Origin: [Leptolyngbya] sp. JSC-1
GTDB lineage: Bacteria > Cyanobacteriota > Cyanobacteriia > Elainellales > Elainellaceae
NCBI GenBank assembly: GCA_000733415.1
Contig: KL662191.1
Location: 1,746,199 to 1,810,198 of the forward strand
Length of the DNA stretch: 64,000 nucleotides
Direction of reading: 5' to 3'
Shown here: piece after piece, positions 7,978 through 16,973 of the stretch
How the letters are laid out: every line of letters begins with the position of its first letter
Position numbering within the stretch: position 1 is the first letter of the stretch
Position numbers and translations under genes: made by a program
Notes under the pieces: generated by a model
Seen by the model: only the letters and a program-made list of their open reading frames with translations
Told to the model about the DNA's origin: nothing
The model's database searches: none

Positions 7978-8811
7978 ATGTACAGCTTAGACATTAATTT
8001 TTTGAATGACCGGGCAGAACGAGCGGCAGAGGCTGGCCTAGCAAGGGGCACGGGACGGCCTGCCAGCGATCCCCGGCCTTACTATATTGGGGCGATTTTA
8101 GCCATTGCCTTGCCGGCCTTGGTGGGTGGCTTTTGGCTATTCCTGCTCAACCAAAACCGCAGCTTAGAGGAGCGCCAAGCCCAGCTCGACACCCAGCTCA
8201 GCGAGCTGCAGGCCCAGTTGGGTGAAGTCAATACGATCAACACTCAAATCCAGCAAATCGAAGCCGAGAATCAAGCTCTCGCTTCCGTGTTTGACTACAT
8301 CAAACCGTGGTCAGCCGTGCTTCAGGATGTGCGGTCGCGTGTACCCAATGGTGTACAAATTGCCACTATCGAGCAGCTTGAGCAAGACCCAGCCGTCGCT
8401 ACTCCCTCACCTAGCCCCAGTCCGGCAGAAGGAGAAGCGTCTCCGTCTCCCACGGCTGAAACCGCACCCGCACCACCACCGCCTAAAATTGCTGTTTCTG
8501 GCGTGGCTCGTTCGTTCAATGATGTGAATGATTTTGTCCTGACGTTGCAGCGCTCGCCCTTTTTGCAGAGTGAGGATGTCAGGCTGGTTAGCTCCCAGTT
8601 AATCGATAACCCGACCGAAGTTGAGTTTGCCACTGAAACAGGCGGCCAAGATCTGGAAGTCAGGCTGCCCCAAGTGGTGCAGTACCGGATTGAAAGTAAC
8701 CTCACCAATTTACCCGCCTCCGAGTTGCTGCAAGACCTAGAGCGGACCCTATCTGTTGGCCTCGCTTCCCGCATTCAAGCCCTTCGCGACAGAGGAGTAT
8801 TACAGAAATGA
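7978..8811 (+). CDS. pilN: Type IV pilus assembly protein PilN
   Basis: A 277-residue bitopic inner-membrane protein of the pilus alignment subcomplex. The N-terminus MYSLDINFLNDR is the conserved PilM-binding peptide. A single membrane helix spans about residues 36-58, then comes a coiled-coil (RSLEERQAQLDTQLSELQ) and a periplasmic ferredoxin-like domain. It is longer than typical proteobacterial PilN (about 200 residues). The extra length is mainly a Pro/Ser/Ala-rich insertion (TPSPSPSPAEGEASPSPTAE) near residues 141-160. Its TGA overlaps the pilO ATG (ATGA). Confidence 0.9.
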   Translation: MYSLDINFLNDRAERAAEAGLARGTGRPASDPRPYYIGAILAIALPALVGGFWLFLLNQNRSLEERQAQLDTQLSELQAQLGEVNTINTQIQQIEAENQALASVFDYIKPWSAVLQDVRSRVPNGVQIATIEQLEQDPAVATPSPSPSPAEGEASPSPTAETAPAPPPPKIAVSGVARSFNDVNDFVLTLQRSPFLQSEDVRLVSSQLIDNPTEVEFATETGGQDLEVRLPQVVQYRIESNLTNLPASELLQDLERTLSVGLASRIQALRDRGVLQK

Positions 8812-9596
8812 CCTATGGTGGAGACTTCATGACTGTTGGAGAAGGGCGGGACGAAACACCCACCTATCCTAAAGTGTTTGGCGTAAGTATTACTCCCACG
8901 GTCGGTGCCATTTTACTGACCTTACTGGGGGCAGTGGTTGCCTACTTGCTGTGGGCAAACCTAGTGCAGGGCACTTTGCAGCGTAACCGAGAGCTAAAGG
9001 CTGATATTGCCGCCAAGGAACAGCAGCTGCTCAACCAGGAGGAAACTCAAAAGCAAATTGCGGCAGCCAGAACCAGACTTCAAGAGGCGCAGCAGCTCCA
9101 GGCCGATGTGCGCAGTTTGTTTGCCTCTGAAGATAGCCTCAACACGTTATTGCTAGACATCAATGAACGGGTCCAATCGGTCAACGCGGGCATTACCGAT
9201 CCGGCACGGCGGGCTACCCTGGCTCGATTTGACCTAAATGCGGAAGAATCAGGTTTGATTACCGATGGCAGTCTGGGTGGGCAGGTCAATAACCAGCTAG
9301 AACGGCGGGTCTACGATGTGGAAATTAGAGGCACGTTTCCCCAAACTCAGTCGATTATTCGCAACATCGAGCGGCTCCAGCCCTTACTCGTCGTGAGTGA
9401 CCTGAATTCGAGTCTGGACGCCACCAGCCAACGGATTGTCCTGGACGATCGAGGTCGCTTAACCCCCACCGGCCAACCCGACACGCGCATTACTACAACC
9501 TTTAAACTAGCGGCTCTGGTACCCGTTGACACCCCTGCGCCGGCTGCCGCGCCAGCTGAAACTCCAGCTGAGACAACTACACCGCCTGCCCAATAG
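8808..9596 (+). CDS. pilO: Type IV pilus assembly protein PilO
   Basis: The 262-residue partner of PilN has one membrane helix (about residues 28-52, PTVGAILLTLLGAVVAYLLW). A long coiled coil (RELKADIAAKEQQLLNQEET) follows, then a periplasmic ferredoxin-like domain and an Ala/Pro/Thr-rich tail. The overlap ATGA with pilN favours the start at 8808. A second in-frame ATG at 8829 would still leave a complete helix. There is no pilP in the locus; cyanobacterial pil clusters usually lack one, and the Pro-rich tail here might take part in contacts with PilQ, which is only a guess. Confidence 0.88.
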   Translation: MTYGGDFMTVGEGRDETPTYPKVFGVSITPTVGAILLTLLGAVVAYLLWANLVQGTLQRNRELKADIAAKEQQLLNQEETQKQIAAARTRLQEAQQLQADVRSLFASEDSLNTLLLDINERVQSVNAGITDPARRATLARFDLNAEESGLITDGSLGGQVNNQLERRVYDVEIRGTFPQTQSIIRNIERLQPLLVVSDLNSSLDATSQRIVLDDRGRLTPTGQPDTRITTTFKLAALVPVDTPAPAAAPAETPAETTTPPAQ

Positions 9597-9636
9597 CATC
9601 GGCGCTGAAAATGGCTCGGTCGTGGGTAACTGCAAT

Positions 9637-9664
9637 CTCCTTCTAAACCAGAAGGAGCATTTTT
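9637..9664 (+). terminator. Terminator-like hairpin between pilO and pilQ
   Basis: The stem CTCCTTCT (9637-9644) pairs with AGAAGGAG (9650-9657) around a 5-base loop and is followed by CATTTTTG. It lies 40 bases after the pilO stop. It would end or attenuate the pilMNO transcript before pilQ. Confidence 0.65.
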
Positions 9665-9748
9665 GTCTTGCCCAGCAGACAAGCAAAATTACGTTTTTTT
9701 AATTTCGTCGCTATTTTCTCCGTTGAGCGTAAATTAGGGGAAAAAGTG

Positions 9749-9803
9749 CGCTATATATGGCGAAGTCGATTAAGATTCTAGATATAGAAACGCTATATAT
9801 AAT
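9749..9803 (+). promoter_or_regulatory. Candidate pilQ promoter region with repeated CGCTATATAT motif
   Basis: CGCTATATAT occurs at 9749-9758 and again at 9791-9800. The second copy runs into TATAAT at 9798-9803, a consensus -10 hexamer 74 bases ahead of the pilQ start. No good -35 is visible 17 bases upstream (ATTCTA), so an activator may be needed. The same core occurs at 62623-62633. Confidence 0.45.
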
Positions 9804-9876
9804 GCTATTCAAACTCCAAAGATCAGCTCAAGCTTGAGTCAATGGTGCCTGTCAGATCATGAAGGAGGAGTGAACC

Positions 9877-12345
9877 GTGAAACGGCGTCTTGGATTCGGT
9901 AGTTTTCTTAGCAGTGCGGCAATGGTTTTGTTATCCGCACAGGCGGCCCAAGCGGCAGCCACCCAAATCACCAACATACAGGTCAAACCAGCCGACGCTG
10001 GATTTGAGGTCGTTCTAGAAACCAGCGATGGAGAACGTCCGCAGGTGTTTACCGTGAATCGAGGCAACGCTTTAATTGCCGATCTGGTCAACACTGAGTT
10101 GCAGCTTCCTGAAGGTAACAGCTTTGAGCAAGCCAATCCAGCTCCAGGCATTCGTTCCATTACCGTAGCCCAACTCGATGAAAATAGCGTGCGGGTGACG
10201 GTAGATGGTGGTAATACAGCTCCGGTTGGGCAGGTCAGCCAGGGACAAAACGGCATTGTACTCAACGTCAGTCAAGCGACGGCAGCCAATTCGGCAGCCC
10301 GTGCTCGATCGGCTCCAGCTTCTGCTCCAACCTCTGCCGCGCCTCAAACCGGTTCATCCTCAGCCGCTCCAGCCCCACAGGTCGCGCAGGCTAACCGCTC
10401 TAGGGACGTGTTGGTGCCCAATCCCCAGATCACGATTGATGGCGTTCCGGCGGTAGATGGCCTACCTGAGTACACACCGCCCCTGCTGCCGCGAGCCATT
10501 GCCCCACCATTGGGAGACATCTCGGTTTCTAATATCGACTCTTCGCCGTCTGAGATTAATCTGGGTTCCGATGAGGTAGTGCCTCGGCTAGTTCTACGCG
10601 ATGCCCCGGCCAGAGATGTGCTGTCACTGTTGGCCAGAGCCGCAGGGTTAAACGTGGCCTATGTCGATGGCGCTACTCAAGCCGCTGATCCGCAACAGCC
10701 CGATGCCGCCCCCGCTGAAGTCAGGGTTTCTTTGGACATCGAAAATGAGCCGGTGCAGAACGTGTTTAACTACGTGCTGCGAGTAGCCGGTCTAGATGCC
10801 AATCGAGTCGGTCGCACCATTTTTGTTGCTCCTAGAACCAGAGGTGGACTACCCGATTCTGCTCGGAACTTGATTACGCGCACTCTGCGTTTGAACCAGG
10901 CCGAAGCTCTGACAGCAGCAACCTATCTAGCAACCTTGGGAGCCGAAGCCCGCCAGTTTTTTGAGGGTGGTACCCAAGTTGTCACGACTCGAGATGAGGT
11001 TACAGGAGTTGTCAGAACCGTGGAGGAACCAAGACCACCCCGGATTGAAACGGTTCGACTGAACACAGCACCTGATCAAGTTTTTCAAGGAGCCAGAGTT
11101 CTCGATGGTCTGGCTGTAACGGCAGATCCACGCTTGAACTCGGTGACGCTCTCTGGTGAACCGCGCCAAGTTCAAATGGCGGAAGCAGTATTGGCCCAGC
11201 TCGATCTGCGGCAGCGGCAGGTGGCCGTTAACGTCAAGATTGTCGATGTCAACCTGCTAGCCACCGAAGACTTTAACACCAGTTTTTCCTATGGTGATGG
11301 CGACTTCTTTGGTGTGATTGATCGGGGCGCTGCTGTAATTAATGTGGGTCGCTATAACCCGCCCAGTGCGCAAACGGTGAATGGGAACACAGCTGCTCCG
11401 CCGATCATCCCCAATCCCTTTGAAGGCGAACCCTTCCTCGATCCAAACAATCGCTTGACGATTCGCGGTGGCGGTGGTGGAATTGTGCAGCCTAACGGTA
11501 ATTTTGATCCTACCGATGCCACGTTTCTCTTACCCAGTCGTCCGCTTGGCAATAACGGCAATCCCCTCAATCCTGGCATTACTGATTTTGAGCAAGGCGA
11601 TCCAACGATTATCACGCGGGATCCGACGACCGGTGCCGTTACCGTGACGCAAGGAACTAACTCGGAAATCACTACAGCCCTGCCCAGCCTGTTCCAATAT
11701 CCTCAGCGGTTCCTGGCGAGGCTACAAGCTCAAATTGTCAGCGGTAATGCCAAAGTATTGACCGATCCAACCCTGGTGGTGCAAGAAGGTGAAACCGCCA
11801 ACGTTAACTTGGGGCAAGAAGTGATTGGACAAGTTGATGGTGAAGTGGTTCCGGTAGAAGGCGGTGGTCAGCCTATCGTCAGCTCTCAAATTCAGAAAGT
11901 AGTAGCCGGTTTGCAGTTGGCCGTAGAGATCGAGCGCGTGGATGACAATGGCTTTGTGACCCTGCGAGTTCAACCGACGGTTACAGCTCCGATTCGGGAA
12001 GTTGATCTTTCAACGGATGTGCTGCCCAACCGGGCTACATTGCTCTCGGTTCGGCAGGTGCAGTCAGGCCGGATTCGACTACGCGATAATCAAACCTTGA
12101 TTTTATCGGGAATTATCCAAGAAACGGACCGCACCACCGTCACGAAAGTGCCGATTCTAGGCGATATTCCGATTTTGGGAGCCTTATTTAGAAGTACAAG
12201 CCGTGAGAACAGCCGACAAGAAGTGATTGCGCTGGTGACACCCAAGATTTTGGATGATTCTGACTTCTCGAACTTCGGCTATCGCTATGTGCCAACTCGT
12301 GAAGTGCAGGAAATCTTGCAGCGACGCGGAGTTCAGGTGCCTTAG
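9877..12345 (+). CDS. pilQ: Type IV pilus secretin PilQ
   Basis: The 822-residue outer-membrane secretin forms the pore through which the pilus exits. The start is GTG at 9877 with a strong AAGGAGGAG ribosome-binding site. A signal peptide ends near AAQAA (residue 27). Then come an AMIN domain that binds peptidoglycan (about 30-125), an Ala/Ser-rich linker, an STN/N0 domain (near 245-310, with EPVQNVFNYVLRVAGLD) and N1 domains. The secretin core ends in PILGDIPILGALFRSTS and EVIALVTPKILDD. An insertion in the core (about 490-600) is Gly/Asn/Pro-rich. It is separated from pilO by a hairpin and its own promoter-like region. Confidence 0.93.
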   Translation: MKRRLGFGSFLSSAAMVLLSAQAAQAAATQITNIQVKPADAGFEVVLETSDGERPQVFTVNRGNALIADLVNTELQLPEGNSFEQANPAPGIRSITVAQLDENSVRVTVDGGNTAPVGQVSQGQNGIVLNVSQATAANSAARARSAPASAPTSAAPQTGSSSAAPAPQVAQANRSRDVLVPNPQITIDGVPAVDGLPEYTPPLLPRAIAPPLGDISVSNIDSSPSEINLGSDEVVPRLVLRDAPARDVLSLLARAAGLNVAYVDGATQAADPQQPDAAPAEVRVSLDIENEPVQNVFNYVLRVAGLDANRVGRTIFVAPRTRGGLPDSARNLITRTLRLNQAEALTAATYLATLGAEARQFFEGGTQVVTTRDEVTGVVRTVEEPRPPRIETVRLNTAPDQVFQGARVLDGLAVTADPRLNSVTLSGEPRQVQMAEAVLAQLDLRQRQVAVNVKIVDVNLLATEDFNTSFSYGDGDFFGVIDRGAAVINVGRYNPPSAQTVNGNTAAPPIIPNPFEGEPFLDPNNRLTIRGGGGGIVQPNGNFDPTDATFLLPSRPLGNNGNPLNPGITDFEQGDPTIITRDPTTGAVTVTQGTNSEITTALPSLFQYPQRFLARLQAQIVSGNAKVLTDPTLVVQEGETANVNLGQEVIGQVDGEVVPVEGGGQPIVSSQIQKVVAGLQLAVEIERVDDNGFVTLRVQPTVTAPIREVDLSTDVLPNRATLLSVRQVQSGRIRLRDNQTLILSGIIQETDRTTVTKVPILGDIPILGALFRSTSRENSRQEVIALVTPKILDDSDFSNFGYRYVPTREVQEILQRRGVQVP

Positions 12346-13217
12346 GCGCTGGGCAGCAAACAAGGCTGTTGAATAGCAAACAAGGCTGTTGAATAGCCGA
12401 ACAGGTTGGGATGGTGCATGTAGGGATAGATCGGGTGACGCGAACGGTTGCAGCTTCGTCCTGGGTCTGTCCCTACTTTCGTTGCTGGTGCTGCTTTAGC
12501 TGTTGGCGTTTAGAGACCCAACAGCTATTGTTGAAAAACCAGCGTTGAGAAACCAGCAATACATTTTGCTAAGAATTGGGAAAAGATAGAAACAGGAACT
12601 GCCATGCATGCTGGGAAAGATCGGTTCCATAACAGGTTAGCCCTAACGTTGGTTTTGAAATCGCAGTGCTGCTTCTGGAAAAGACGTGAATTTCGAGACC
12701 ATCTTTTGTAACAGATCGAGGCATGGGCAAGTAAATAGAGCAAGTAAATAGAGTAGGTGTGTTTGGGGGGTGCATTTGGAGAATTATTCCCGAACTAGCC
12801 ACAAACCGTTTAAGACAATACCGTAAGAATTTCCCATCGGGTTGATCCATCCCCACTTCAGCCTCTTCAACTGCCAGCAAACGAGTCGAAAACTTGCAAC
12901 AATTCGCAACACTTTGAGCCAAATTGCGGCTCAAATTTGCCGGTTTGGCTGAGTAAATTTGCTTACCAAATAAAAGTTTTCTTAAGAAATCCTCGAAATC
13001 TATATAAATTAAAGGTTCCACCGATCCATATTGGATATGTTGCCCTTAGAATAAAGCAGTGAAAATTCGAGTTCGTCTGGGTTTCAGCGATCTAACCCGA
13101 TCTGGGCTGATCCTCACCTCGAATTTTTATCCTCAGATCCAAACTATCGATCTGATGGTTCTGACCGCGTAGGTCAATCTCTCTCTACCACTGACTAATG
13201 TTGTTAAGGAGACACCC
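12346..13217. other. Long intergenic region between pilQ and HU
   Basis: About 870 bases with no gene I can support. The minus-strand frame at 12569-13021 has no family features. It contains a tandem 20-mer at 12355-12394 (AGCAAACAAGGC..., two copies). It also has a perfect 10-bp inverted repeat TAGCTGTTGG / CCAACAGCTA at 12497-12506 and 12518-12527, which may end the pilQ transcript. The last 200 bases are AT-rich and probably hold the HU promoter. Confidence 0.5.
12497..12527. terminator. Possible pilQ terminator hairpin
   Basis: A perfect 10-bp stem with an 11-base loop lies 150 bases after the pilQ stop. The following sequence TTGTTGAAAAA has only a weak T-run on the plus strand, so termination is plausible but not certain. 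Confidence 0.35.
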
Positions 13218-13493
13218 ATGAATAAAGGTGAGTTAGTCGATAAGGTTGCAGAAAAAGCCAACGTTACCAAGAAGCAAGCCGATGCCGTTTTGACAGCGGC
13301 AATCGATTCAATTATGGAAGCCGTCTCTCAAGGCGATAAAGTGACGCTGGTTGGTTTTGGTTCCTTCGAGCCACGCGAACGCAAAGAGCGGGAAGGACGC
13401 AACCCCAAGACCGGAGAAGCAATGCAGATCCCAGCAACCAAAGTACCCGCCTTTTCTGCTGGTAAGCTCTTCAAGGAAATGGTGGCAAAATAA
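13218..13493 (+). CDS. hup: DNA-binding protein HU
   Basis: A 91-residue histone-like protein that bends DNA and organises the nucleoid. It begins MNKGELVDKVAEKANVTKKQ, and the HU/IHF signature lies at GFGSFEPRERKEREGRNPKT (about residues 46-65), including the RNPKTG arm that enters the minor groove. A consensus AAGGAG lies 8 bases before the ATG. The downstream CobD-like gene starts only 31 bases after the stop with no terminator between, so some read-through is likely. Confidence 0.96.
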   Translation: MNKGELVDKVAEKANVTKKQADAVLTAAIDSIMEAVSQGDKVTLVGFGSFEPRERKEREGRNPKTGEAMQIPATKVPAFSAGKLFKEMVAK

Positions 13494-13524
13494 TCCGCCT
13501 GTCGTTCGGCGAGGCTTACGAGCC

Positions 13525-14619
13525 GTGCAAGAGCCGTTTTTACGACCCGCGCATGGGGGGAACCTTGTCTGGGCAGCGTCCTTAGCAGGCTGTTCCCCCT
13601 CTGCGATTCTTGATTTTTCAGCCAGTATTAATCCGCTGGGGCCGCCCCAATCGGCGCTTGCAGCAATTCAGGCTAGCCTTAGCTTGTTGCGCGACTATCC
13701 CGACCCAGACTATCGCCAACTGCGGCAAGCCCTCAGTCAGCAACATCAGTTGCCAGTGGAATGGGTTTTGCCTGGAAACGGCTCAGCGGAGTTGTTAACC
13801 TGGGCCTGTCGAGACTTGGCTGCTCTTCCGGCCACCTGCCTGTTTACGCCAGCCTTTGGCGACTACCAACGGGCCTTGGCTGCCTTTGATGCCACAGTTG
13901 TCCCTTGTTCGTTGCCGCAACTGACCGCTGCCCTACCTGACGCCACGATTCTGCCGCACATCTTTCAACCTCTGCCTGCTCAGGCTGGCCTGTTGCTCAA
14001 TAATCCCCACAACCCGACCGGAAAACTGTTTCCGATTGCCGAAATCCTGCCCTGGCTCTCACGTTTTGCTTTGGTGGTAATCGATGAAGCGTTTATGGAT
14101 TTTTTGCCGCAGCCGCAGCAGCAGAGTTTGATCGAGGCGGTTCCGGCCCATCCAAATTTGGTGATTCTGCGATCGCTGACCAAATTCTACAGTTTGCCTG
14201 GACTGCGATTGGGCTATGCGATTGCCCACCCGGACCGGCTGAAACGCTGGCAACAATGGCGTGACCCTTGGTCAGTGAACATTCTTGCTGCTGAAGCCGC
14301 TATCGCCGTTTTGCAAGATACCGCCTTTCAGCAACAAACCTGGGATTGGTTGGTTCCTGCTCGCACCCAGCTTTTTGCTGATTTGACCCGCCTTCCTGGC
14401 TTGACGCCCTTACCCGGTGCTGCCAACTTTCTTTTGGTGCATAGCCAAACCTCAGTGACGCAACTTCAGCAGCAACTCCTACAGCATCGCCTGCTGATTC
14501 GCGATTGCCTCAGCTTTCCAGAGTTGGGCGACTGCTATTTTCGGGTGGCAGTTCGTACAATGGCACAGAATGATCAACTAGTGGCGGGACTGAAGGCCGT
14601 ATTGGGTGCCAAAGATTGA
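13525..14619 (+). CDS. cobD: CobD/HisC-like PLP-dependent aminotransferase (threonine-phosphate decarboxylase)
   Basis: The protein has about 364 residues from the GTG at 13525. The open frame extends upstream into hup, but that part is a shadow of the HU gene. The family N-terminus HGGNLVWAASLAG...LDFSASINPLGPP is that of CobD/CobC, class I fold-type PLP enzymes that decarboxylate L-threonine phosphate to the aminopropanol arm of cobalamin. Other parts are PGNGSAELLTWACRDL, NNPHNPTGKLFP, VVIDEAFMDFLP and the PLP-lysine region LRSLTKFYSLPGLRLGYA. The next gene starts 18 bases later on the same strand. Confidence 0.85.
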   Translation: MQEPFLRPAHGGNLVWAASLAGCSPSAILDFSASINPLGPPQSALAAIQASLSLLRDYPDPDYRQLRQALSQQHQLPVEWVLPGNGSAELLTWACRDLAALPATCLFTPAFGDYQRALAAFDATVVPCSLPQLTAALPDATILPHIFQPLPAQAGLLLNNPHNPTGKLFPIAEILPWLSRFALVVIDEAFMDFLPQPQQQSLIEAVPAHPNLVILRSLTKFYSLPGLRLGYAIAHPDRLKRWQQWRDPWSVNILAAEAAIAVLQDTAFQQQTWDWLVPARTQLFADLTRLPGLTPLPGAANFLLVHSQTSVTQLQQQLLQHRLLIRDCLSFPELGDCYFRVAVRTMAQNDQLVAGLKAVLGAKD

Positions 14620-14637
14620 GCCGGGGATTGAGTCTGT

Positions 14638-16068
14638 ATGACCGTTGATTACGATTTGATTATCGTTGGGGGTGCTGCCGTCGGGCGCTATGCCGCAGCG
14701 CGGGCAAATCAGCTCGGTGCCCGGGTAGCCTTGATCGAACCGCCATCTCCGAATTCATCTCTGGTGTTGTCGTTGTTAACCCAGATCAATCAGGCTCTGC
14801 GGCAACAGGCTTGTCTGCAACAATGGGGCTACCAGCTCGACGGCACAGCCAAATGGAATTGGTCCCAAACTTTGGAATGGGCTGAGACCCTAGCAGAAAC
14901 CCAGGCCATATCAATAGCGGCTCCCTATTCTCTGATGCAGCTCACGGCGGCGGGAGTAGAGGTGATGCGAGCCAAAGGCGCATTCTGTCGGCAACCCCAG
15001 CTGGGGTTTATGGTGGGCAATCGGCTGCTGCGCGGACGGAATTACTTGTTGGCTCCCAGGGTTGAAGCTACCATACCGCCGATTGAAGGACTGGCCGCGA
15101 TCCAGGTAGCCACACTCAATTCCGATTTCCGGTCTAATTTCTGGCCCACCTTACCGCGTCAGGTGCTGATTCTCGGCAGCGATCCGCGCGGGATTGAACT
15201 GGCTCAGGTGCTGAATCGCTTGGGCACTCAAGTGACACTGATTGTTAGCAGCGAGCAGCTCTTGCCCCAGGAAGATCCAGAGGCTGCGTTTCTGGTGCAG
15301 GCCATTCTGGAAGCCGAAGGAGTAACCGTCCTGACCCAGACCCAGGTTTCTCAGGTGAGGGCAATCGATGATCAGATTTGGGTCCAGGTGGGCAATCGGG
15401 CAATCACAACGGAAGCAATGGTGCTGGCAACCAAACCTCACCTGAGACTGGCCTGCCTTAACCTGGAAGCTGCCGGAGTAAAGTGGCAACCAGAGGGCAT
15501 TCGGGTCAACCGCAAGCTCCAAACCACCACCTCCCGTATCTATGCTTGCGGTGAGAGTCTGGGTGGCTATGTATCCGCAGCCCTTGACCAACACGAAGCC
15601 GATGTAGCCCTGCACAACGCCCTGTTTCTTCCCACCCAATCAGTAGATTACAGCCGCATTCCCTGGACTCTCTTTACTGACCCAACCCTAGTGCGCATTG
15701 GCTTAACCGAATCCCAGGCCAGAAAGCTCTATGGAAATGATGTTTTAGTCGCTCAACAACCGGTACAGTTCCTCACAACCGCCCAGCTCAGCAACGACAG
15801 CAGCGGCTTCCTGAAGCTGATCGCCAGCCACAAAGGCGAGATTTTAGGTGCGCACGCAATTGCGCCTCAAGCACAGGAATGGATCGGCACTCTAGCATTA
15901 GCGATGCAGCAGCCGCTCCCCCTCAAGGCTCTAGCCCAACTGCCACAGCCTTCCCCAACATTTGCTGAACTGATCCAGCAAACGGCGGCGCAACTCCAGC
16001 AGCAACGCCGCCGCGAATGGCAACGGGAATTACTCGAAACCTGGTTCAACTTCCGCCGAGCGAGGTGA
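14638..16068 (+). CDS. Pyridine nucleotide-disulfide oxidoreductase-like flavoprotein lacking redox-active residues
   Basis: The 476-residue protein has the fold order of glutathione/mercuric reductases. It has an FAD-binding motif GGAAVGRYAA (11-20), a second dinucleotide-binding motif in LILGSDPRGIELAQVLNRLG (about 177-196), the FAD loop IYACGESLGGYVSAALDQHEA and a dimerisation domain starting near residue 340. The CxxxxC disulfide that should lie near residues 40-50 is absent, since the segment there is PPSPNSSLVLSLL. The interface catalytic His-Glu pair is also gone (LPQPSPTFAE instead of HPTxxE). It is therefore unlikely to be a disulfide reductase and may be a quinone/NADH-type oxidoreductase. 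It could be co-transcribed with cobD. Confidence 0.8.
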   Translation: MTVDYDLIIVGGAAVGRYAAARANQLGARVALIEPPSPNSSLVLSLLTQINQALRQQACLQQWGYQLDGTAKWNWSQTLEWAETLAETQAISIAAPYSLMQLTAAGVEVMRAKGAFCRQPQLGFMVGNRLLRGRNYLLAPRVEATIPPIEGLAAIQVATLNSDFRSNFWPTLPRQVLILGSDPRGIELAQVLNRLGTQVTLIVSSEQLLPQEDPEAAFLVQAILEAEGVTVLTQTQVSQVRAIDDQIWVQVGNRAITTEAMVLATKPHLRLACLNLEAAGVKWQPEGIRVNRKLQTTTSRIYACGESLGGYVSAALDQHEADVALHNALFLPTQSVDYSRIPWTLFTDPTLVRIGLTESQARKLYGNDVLVAQQPVQFLTTAQLSNDSSGFLKLIASHKGEILGAHAIAPQAQEWIGTLALAMQQPLPLKALAQLPQPSPTFAELIQQTAAQLQQQRRREWQRELLETWFNFRRAR

Positions 16069-16092
16069 TCCGGTTCCAAAACTCAAAACTAC

Positions 16093-16199
16093 TAAGTAGG
16101 TCAATCTAATGATTTGAACGATTTGTAGTGCAGGCGTCTTGCTTGCAGCGGGCAAGATACCCACACTCCCTGGATCGTTTAATTGGGTTGAATGACTCA
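16093..16199. repeat. Dispersed palindromic repeat, copy 2
   Basis: It starts TAAGTAGGTCAATC and contains GTAGTGCAGGCGTC and GCGGGCAAGATACCCACAC. It matches copy 1 at 3300-3403 block by block and lies in the convergent gap between the flavoprotein gene and dcd. Confidence 0.6.
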
Positions 16200-16215
16200 T
16201 GAGTTGAATGACTTA

Positions 16216-16815
16216 TCAAACCTTTGCCAGCGTGACTCGCTCTTGCTGATCCTGATATTTACCGCGTCGAGCTTCATAACTGACCGCACAGGGTACCCCT
16301 TCCAGGAACAAAAGCTGCACTACCCCTTCATTGGCGTAAATCCGACAGTCGGCACTGGAAGAATTGGAAAACTCCAGCGTTAGATGACCGCGCCATCCCG
16401 CTTCCGCAGGCGTCAGGTTGGCAATCAGGCCAATTCGGGCATAAGTACTCTTGCCAATGCAGATCACTGTCACATTTTCCGGTACTTGCAGCCGCTCTAG
16501 CGCCACCCCTAATCCATAGGAATGGGCAGGAATCACAAAGTAATCGCCATCCTCATCCGATTGCAGCGGCACCGATTCAAGGTTATGAGGATTAAACCGC
16601 TTCGGGTTTACCACCGTGCCTGGAATGTGACGAAACACCAAAAATTCTGACGGCGACAGGCGAATATCATAACCATAGGACGACAGCCCGTAGCTCAAAA
16701 CTGGACGAGTCAAGCCATTGCCAGCCACCGGGACCGCTCGCACCAGATGCGACTCGAAGGGGTCAATCATACCTTTCTGGGCCTGCTCAATAATCCAGCG
16801 ATCGTTTTGCAACAT
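16216..16815 (-). CDS. dcd: dCTP deaminase
   Basis: A 199-residue enzyme that deaminates dCTP to dUTP for thymidylate synthesis. I chose the start at 16813-16815 (MLQNDRWIIEQAQ), which matches the family N-terminus; an upstream ATG adds ten residues. Visible family blocks are LSYGLSSYGYDIRLS, the nucleotide-binding segment GKSTYARIGLIANLTP and the catalytic region EAGWRGHLTLEFSNSS, whose first Glu is the general base. Two base triads like those in trimeric Dcd are consistent with a simple monofunctional enzyme. Confidence 0.92.
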   Translation of the reverse strand: MLQNDRWIIEQAQKGMIDPFESHLVRAVPVAGNGLTRPVLSYGLSSYGYDIRLSPSEFLVFRHIPGTVVNPKRFNPHNLESVPLQSDEDGDYFVIPAHSYGLGVALERLQVPENVTVICIGKSTYARIGLIANLTPAEAGWRGHLTLEFSNSSSADCRIYANEGVVQLLFLEGVPCAVSYEARRGKYQDQQERVTLAKV

Positions 16816-16898
16816 AGATTTGTATCTCTCTGAATCAGCACGCATTTAGCAACATGCCCATGATACTGACCTCCCAGATTTTGACACGCATTTTTTAC

Positions 16899-16952
16899 AA
16901 ATCGGTCAAATCGGTCAAATCGGTCAAATCAGCCAAATCAGCTAAATCAACT
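16899..16952. repeat. 9-bp tandem repeat upstream of dcd
   Basis: Six consecutive 9-base units are present. Three are AAATCGGTC and three are variants (AAATCAGCC, AAATCAGCT, AAATCAACT). They lie between the dcd start and the end of the CobO-like gene. Confidence 0.85.
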
Positions 16953-16973
16953 GCGTCCTGGAGGCGCTGAGCG

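Noticed and set aside
12569..13021. 150-codon open frame on the minus strand between pilQ and HU
   Set aside because: No family pattern, no ribosome-binding site, and composition like the surrounding spacer.
13351..13524. Upstream extension of the CobD-like reading frame into the HU gene
   Set aside because: This part is out of frame with the strongly conserved HU gene and shows no aminotransferase similarity; the GTG at 13525 fits the family N-terminus.
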